DNA of 10,553 bases from Deinococcus sp. (GTDB taxonomy: Bacteria > Deinococcota > Deinococci > Deinococcales > Deinococcaceae): assembly GCA_030524065.1 (NCBI GenBank), contig JAUNHF010000039.1, positions 1 to 10,553 of the forward strand, given 5' to 3'. The stretch's first letter is position 1; the number at the start of each line of letters is the position of its first letter. Below the pieces are notes generated by a model. It ran no database searches. It was not told the DNA's origin and saw only the letters and a program-made list of their open reading frames with translations. Positions 7,592 to 10,553 of the stretch are shown here, piece by piece. The translations under genes and the position numbers were made by a program.

Positions 7592-7616
7592 CGAATACTG
7601 CATACCGCGCTAGAGT
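7588..7616 (+). promoter_or_regulatory. Candidate promoter overlapping the folC stop codon
   Basis: TTGACG (7588-7593) and TAGAGT (7611-7616) are spaced by exactly 17 bases. The -35 matches the consensus at 5 of 6 positions and the -10 at 4 of 6. Transcription would begin near 7622-7624, just before the terminator hairpin at 7628, so the product would be a very short RNA or an attenuated leader towards the tRNA genes. Confidence 0.4.
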
Positions 7617-7627
7617 AATAACCATAA

Positions 7628-7664
7628 CCGCTCGAAACCTTCCCGTAAGGCGAGCGGGTTTTTT
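7628..7664 (+). terminator. Rho-independent terminator after folC
   Basis: CCGCTCG (7628-7634) pairs with CGAGCGG (7651-7657). Inside, CCTT (7638-7641) pairs with AAGG (7647-7650), leaving an AAA bulge (7635-7637) and a 5-base loop. One G and six Ts (7659-7664) follow. The rest of the folC-to-tRNA gap up to 7744 shows nothing recognisable. Confidence 0.85.
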
Positions 7665-7744
7665 GTGCCCTTTTTCTGCCCCCCATTGTGGTGGTGGGCT
7701 AGGCTGCGGGCGGGAGCTGCGTTCTACGCGGACCCGGCGCAGGC

Positions 7745-7773
7745 TTGACGGGCTAGAGGCGCGTCGCTATACT
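7745..7773 (+). promoter_or_regulatory. Strong sigma-70-type promoter of the tRNA-Gln pair
   Basis: TTGACG (7745-7750) and TATACT (7768-7773) are 17 bases apart and match the consensus at 5 of 6 positions each. Transcription would start near 7780, about 33 bases before the first mature tRNA end, leaving a short 5' leader for RNase P to remove. Confidence 0.8.
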
Positions 7774-7812
7774 TTTCCTCGCTCATCTTGAGCCTTCCTG
7801 GACAGGCGCCAT

Positions 7813-7887
7813 AGGGATATGGTGTAATTGGCAACACAGCAGATTCTGGTTCTGTTATTCAGGGTTCGAGTCCTTGTATCCCTGCCA
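7813..7887 (+). tRNA. tRNA-Gln (anticodon CUG)
   Basis: A complete 75-base cloverleaf: acceptor AGGGATA/TATCCCT, discriminator G and encoded CCA (7885-7887). The D arm is GTGT/ACAC with loop AATTGGCA. The anticodon stem GCAGA/TCTGT closes the loop TTCTGGT with anticodon CTG, reading CAG. The T arm is CAGGG/CCTTG with loop TTCGAGT. The weak A1-U72 pair and G73 are typical glutamine identity elements. One wobble pair occurs in each of the anticodon and T stems. Confidence 0.97.
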
Positions 7888-7912
7888 CAGCCGCCTTTCA
7901 GGAAGTTCCTTT

Positions 7913-7987
7913 AGGGATATGGTGTAATCGGCAACACATCTGATTTTGGTTCAGACATTCTGGGTTCGAGTCCTAGTATCCCTGCCA
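7913..7987 (+). tRNA. tRNA-Gln (anticodon UUG)
   Basis: A complete 75-base cloverleaf beginning 25 bases after the first tRNA. The acceptor, D stem, discriminator G and CCA are identical to the first copy. The anticodon stem TCTGA/TCAGA closes the loop TTTTGGT, giving anticodon TTG for CAA (and CAG by wobble). The T stem CTGGG/CCTAG is fully paired. Differences from the first gene cluster in the anticodon stem, variable loop and T stem, so this is an old, functionally split duplication. Both genes probably come from one precursor. Confidence 0.97.
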
Positions 7988-7990
7988 CAG

Positions 7991-8019
7991 AGGCGAAGCT
8001 TAAACGGCTTCGCCTTTTT
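7991..8019 (+). terminator. Rho-independent terminator of the tRNA unit
   Basis: AGGCGAAGC (7991-7999) pairs perfectly with GCTTCGCCT (8007-8015) around a 7-base loop, followed by a run of Ts to 8019 and, after one G, four more. It starts 3 bases after the second tRNA's CCA. Confidence 0.93.
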
Positions 8020-8051
8020 GTTTTGGGCCAGCCATGTTGTCTTATGGGGGT

Positions 8052-9161
8052 ATGGTTCCCGACCCCAAAGCCCTGCAAGCCGACCTGCTGACCCTGGCAG
8101 AGATAGAGTCTCCGTCGTCTGATCCGGGGGCGGTGGCCCGCGTGCTGGACGTGGTCAGCGGCTGGGCCAGCGACCTGGGCGCCGAGGTGCAGCATCTGGC
8201 CGGCGGTACGCGGCGTTTCGCTTTTGGGGTGGACGGTACGCGCCCGCCGCTGCTGGTGCTGGCCCACGCCGACACGGTGTGGCCGCACGGCACGATGGCC
8301 GGGATGCCCCTGCGGACAGAGGGCGAGCGGCTGTACGGCCCCGGCGTCTTTGACATGAAAGCGGGCCTGGTGGGCGCCGTTCACGCGCTACGCTCACTGG
8401 CAGGGGAGTGGCCCGCAGGCGGCATCGTGCTGCTGGTTACGCCTGACGAGGAAATCGGTAGCCCTTCCAGCCGCGCTCACATTGAGCTTGAAGCGGGAGC
8501 TGCCCGCGCCGCACTGGTGCCGGAGCCGCCAGTGGGCGGGGGCGCAGGCGCACAGGCCCACGCCCTCAAGACGGGCCGCAAGGGCGTGATTGACGCGGCC
8601 CTGACCCTGACCGGGCAGGCCGCCCACGCCGGCAACGAACCGGAGCGCGGCGCCAGTGCCATTGCCGCCGCCGCCGAACTGCTGCCCCGCATTGAGGCGC
8701 TGGCTCGCCCGGAGAGAGGCACCACCGTCCTGGTCACGCAGATCGCGGGCGGCACAGCCAGCAACGTGGTGCCTGCGGAGTGCCGCCTGGGGCTGGACGT
8801 GCGGGTGGCGCAGGCCGGGGAGGATGAGCGGGTGCTGCGGGAGCTGGCCGCCCTCGCCCCGGCGGACGAACGGATACGGGCCGAGTGGTCGCTGTCCCTG
8901 AACCGCCCACCTTTTCCGCGCAGCGAAGGCACCCTGGCCCTGTTCGCGCAGGCCCAGACCGCCGCGCAGGCGCTGGGGTTCACGCTGTCCGAGACGGCGG
9001 TGGGTGGCGGCAGCGACGGCAATTTTACCGCCCCGCTGTGCCCCACGCTGGACGGCCTGGGTGCGCCCGGTGACGGGGCACACGCGGCCCACGAGCACAT
9101 CCGGCTGGACCTGTGGCCGGAGCGGGTGGCGCTGCTGGCCGAGTTGCTGCGGCGGCTGTAG
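8052..9161 (+). CDS. M20-family metallopeptidase, carboxypeptidase G2-like
   Basis: A di-zinc exopeptidase of the glutamate carboxypeptidase (CPG2) branch, which releases C-terminal glutamate or similar residues from acyl conjugates such as folates. With this start it has 369 residues. The ligands follow the M20 pattern: H72 and D74 in AHADTV, bridging D101 in GVFDMKAG, catalytic E133 and ligand E134 in TPDEEIGS, E158 in VPEPPVG, and H344 in [11 protein letters not shown]. The dimerisation domain (about 177-285) carries [18 protein letters not shown] with H192 and [26 protein letters not shown] (318-325) is typical of CPG2-like members. No signal peptide is visible, so it is probably cytosolic. 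ATG 8034 is in frame and adds six residues; 8052 is preferred because the protein similarity begins there and a TATGGG box lies just ahead. The substrate is uncertain; nearby folC makes folyl-glutamates plausible. Confidence 0.9.
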   Translation: MVPDPKALQADLLTLAEIESPSSDPGAVARVLDVVSGWASDLGAEVQHLAGGTRRFAFGVDGTRPPLLVLAHADTVWPHGTMAGMPLRTEGERLYGPGVFDMKAGLVGAVHALRSLAGEWPAGGIVLLVTPDEEIGSPSSRAHIELEAGAARAALVPEPPVGGGAGAQAHALKTGRKGVIDAALTLTGQAAHAGNEPERGASAIAAAAELLPRIEALARPERGTTVLVTQIAGGTASNVVPAECRLGLDVRVAQAGEDERVLRELAALAPADERIRAEWSLSLNRPPFPRSEGTLALFAQAQTAAQALGFTLSETAVGGGSDGNFTAPLCPTLDGLGAPGDGAHAAHEHIRLDLWPERVALLAELLRRL

Positions 9162-9199
9162 CCTCCGCCTTCCCGCGCCCGGTCTGCCATCATGAGAGC

Positions 9200-9729
9200 A
9201 TGACCGCACAGGCCTCTTCCCAAACTCCCCGAGTCGGCGTCGTGATGGGCAGCCGCTCGGATTTTGAAACCATGCAGGGCGCGCTGGATCTGCTGGCGCA
9301 CCTGGATATTCCGTACGAGGTGCGCGTGCTGTCGGCGCACCGCACACCGCACCTTTGCCCAGCTACGCGGCGCGGGCTGAGCGCCTGAACCTTACGTGCA
9401 TCATCGCCGGGGCGGGCGGCGCGGCGCACCTGCCGGGGATGCTGGCGGCCTTTACCCGCGTGCCGGTGCTGGGGGTGCCGGTGCAGAGCCGGGCACTCAG
9501 CGGCCAAGACAGCCTGCTGAGCATCGTGCAGATGCCGGCGGGGGTGCCGGTGGCGACCTTTGCAATTGGGCAGGCAGGCGCCAAAAACGCCGCCCTGTTT
9601 GCGGCCGCGCTGCTGGCGACGACAGATGAAGCGGTGCGCTCGGCGCTGGAGAAGTTCCGCGCTGCCCAGACCCGGAGCGTGCTGGATGACCCCCACTTTG
9701 ACGGCCACCCGCAGGGAGGTGCCGAATGA
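9200..9729 (+). pseudogene. purE: N5-carboxyaminoimidazole ribonucleotide mutase (PurE), frameshifted
   Basis: PurE class I moves the carboxyl of N5-CAIR to carbon 4, making CAIR in purine synthesis. From ATG 9200 the frame reads [14 protein letters not shown] and [10 protein letters not shown], the phosphate-binding and catalytic-histidine segments, then loses homology and stops at 9386-9388. The rest of the enzyme continues in another frame from about 9355 to 9729: [35 protein letters not shown] and [16 protein letters not shown]. Adding one T to the TTT run at 9354-9356 joins them as [20 protein letters not shown] and gives a 176-residue protein of normal length. The loss is therefore a single base in a short homopolymer, and both halves are well conserved. 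As PurE is needed for purine prototrophy in this pathway, a sequencing error is at least as likely as a real mutation. The stop overlaps purK by ATGA. No strong SD precedes 9200. Confidence 0.9.
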
Positions 9730-10553
9730 AGCGGGAGGGCCAGGAACGCAGCGAACTGACACTGGGCATTCTGGGCGGTGGGCAGCTGGCGCAGATGCTG
9801 GCGCTGGACGCCCTGCCGCTGGGCGTGCGCGTGGTGGCGCTTGAGCCCGACCCGCAGGCCGGAGCGCGGCTGTGCGCCGAACACCTCTGTGCGCCCTACA
9901 CCGACCCTGCCGGGCTGGCGCGGTTGGCCGAATGCAGCGCCGTCACCCTGGAGTTCGAGAACGTGCCGGTAGAGGCGCTAGAATACCTGGAAGGCCGCGT
10001 GCCGGTGCGACCCGGCGCGGGTCTGCTGGCCCACTCCAAGCACCGCGCCCGCGAGAAGGAGGGTCTGCGGGCCGCCGGCGCCGGCACCGCCGACTTTGCG
10101 GTGATTGAGGGAGAAGGCGACCTGAACGGCGCGCTGGAACGTGTGGGCGGCCAGGGCATCCTCAAGACCTCCGAGCTGGGCTACGACGGCAAAGGGCAGC
10201 GGCGCGTCAGTACCGCCACCGAATTGGCCCAAGCCTGGGACGACCTGGGCCGCGTGCCCTGCGTGCTGGAGGGACTGGTGCCGTTCGTGCGCGAGGTGAG
10301 CGTGGGCGTGGCCCGCACGGCGGCGGGCGAGCTGGCGTTTGGACCGCTGGTGGAAAATGTCCACCGCAGCGGCATCCTGCGGACCTCGGTTTACGCTGGC
10401 GGCGATGAGCGCACGGCGCAGCAGGCCCGCGACATCGCCCGCCGGGTGGCCGAGGCCTGGGGCCTGGAGGGGCTGATGACGCTGGAATTCTGCGAGCTGC
10501 CGGGCGGCGCACTGCTGGTGAACGAGGTCGCCCCCCGCGTCCACAACTCCGGG
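9726..10553 (+). CDS. purK: 5-(carboxyamino)imidazole ribonucleotide synthase (PurK), 3'-truncated by the window
   Basis: PurK is an ATP-grasp enzyme that joins bicarbonate to AIR using ATP, making the N5-CAIR used by PurE. The open frame runs 276 codons to the last base, about three quarters of the usual length of roughly 380. Visible parts: N-terminal pre-ATP-grasp fold with [13 protein letters not shown] (13-25), EFENVP, the ATP-grasp glycine loop [44 protein letters not shown], and [11 protein letters not shown] at the very end, part of the conserved catalytic RVHNSGH motif. The start ATG overlaps the purE stop as ATGA and has a good SD, GGGAGGT at 9714-9720, five bases ahead, so it is translationally coupled yet could be translated on its own if purE is broken. 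A polar effect of the purE frameshift would be limited by that SD. Confidence 0.96.
   Translation, partial: MKREGQERSELTLGILGGGQLAQMLALDALPLGVRVVALEPDPQAGARLCAEHLCAPYTDPAGLARLAECSAVTLEFENVPVEALEYLEGRVPVRPGAGLLAHSKHRAREKEGLRAAGAGTADFAVIEGEGDLNGALERVGGQGILKTSELGYDGKGQRRVSTATELAQAWDDLGRVPCVLEGLVPFVREVSVGVARTAAGELAFGPLVENVHRSGILRTSVYAGGDERTAQQARDIARRVAEAWGLEGLMTLEFCELPGGALLVNEVAPRVHNSG

Noticed and set aside
7665..7744. Small gene or RNA between the folC terminator and the tRNA promoter
   Set aside because: No start codon with SD, no convincing stem and no family similarity; short frames here are not supported.
9350..9362. Programmed ribosomal frameshift in purE
   Set aside because: CCTTTGC is not a slippery heptamer, no obvious downstream pseudoknot is seen, and purE is not known to be recoded; a lost T is simpler.

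Overview
The window is high-GC, densely packed bacterial DNA that most likely comes from the genus Deinococcus. The reasons are the divergent DdrA/Rad52-like protein, a DtxR/MntR regulator of the DR2539 type, a PurE-PurK pair, and several genes that appear to be leaderless, with a TANNNT-type -10 box 6-7 bases before the ATG. This assignment rests on family recognition, not on a database search. I see no mobile element, CRISPR array or phage gene; the region looks like ordinary chromosome.

Layout, left to right. Positions 3-1919 hold the 3' part of a molybdopterin (Mo-bisMGD) oxidoreductase whose [4Fe-4S] N-terminus lies outside the window. A GNAT acetyltransferase (1949-2424) follows and is broken by a one-base deletion. 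A long bidirectional hairpin separates it from a convergent M42 aminopeptidase (2483-3553, minus). The M42 gene and apaG (3593-4000) diverge from only 39 bp, with apparently overlapping promoters. Next comes a two-gene unit: a DdrA/Rad52-like protein (4070-4690) and a PP-type metallophosphoesterase (4697-5488). A DtxR/MntR-family metal regulator (5586-6302, minus) diverges from folC (6413-7591). Two tRNA-Gln genes (CUG and UUG anticodons) follow in a short unit with its own promoter and terminator. Then come an M20 carboxypeptidase G2-like peptidase (8052-9161) and purE-purK (9200-10553). purE carries a one-base deletion in a T run, and purK runs off the right edge.

How the genes relate. purE and purK perform the two-step carboxylation of AIR in purine synthesis and overlap by ATGA. 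folC and the M20 peptidase act on opposite sides of gamma/alpha-glutamyl chemistry (glutamate addition and, for CPG2-like enzymes, glutamate removal), but there is no sign of co-transcription. The most interesting unit is the DdrA-like gene with its 6-base-spaced phosphoesterase partner. It may be an under-described DNA-repair or single-strand-annealing locus that lacks the palindromic radiation/desiccation response motif. The two single-base deletions in otherwise well-conserved genes may be sequencing or assembly errors and should be resolved before either gene is called dead.
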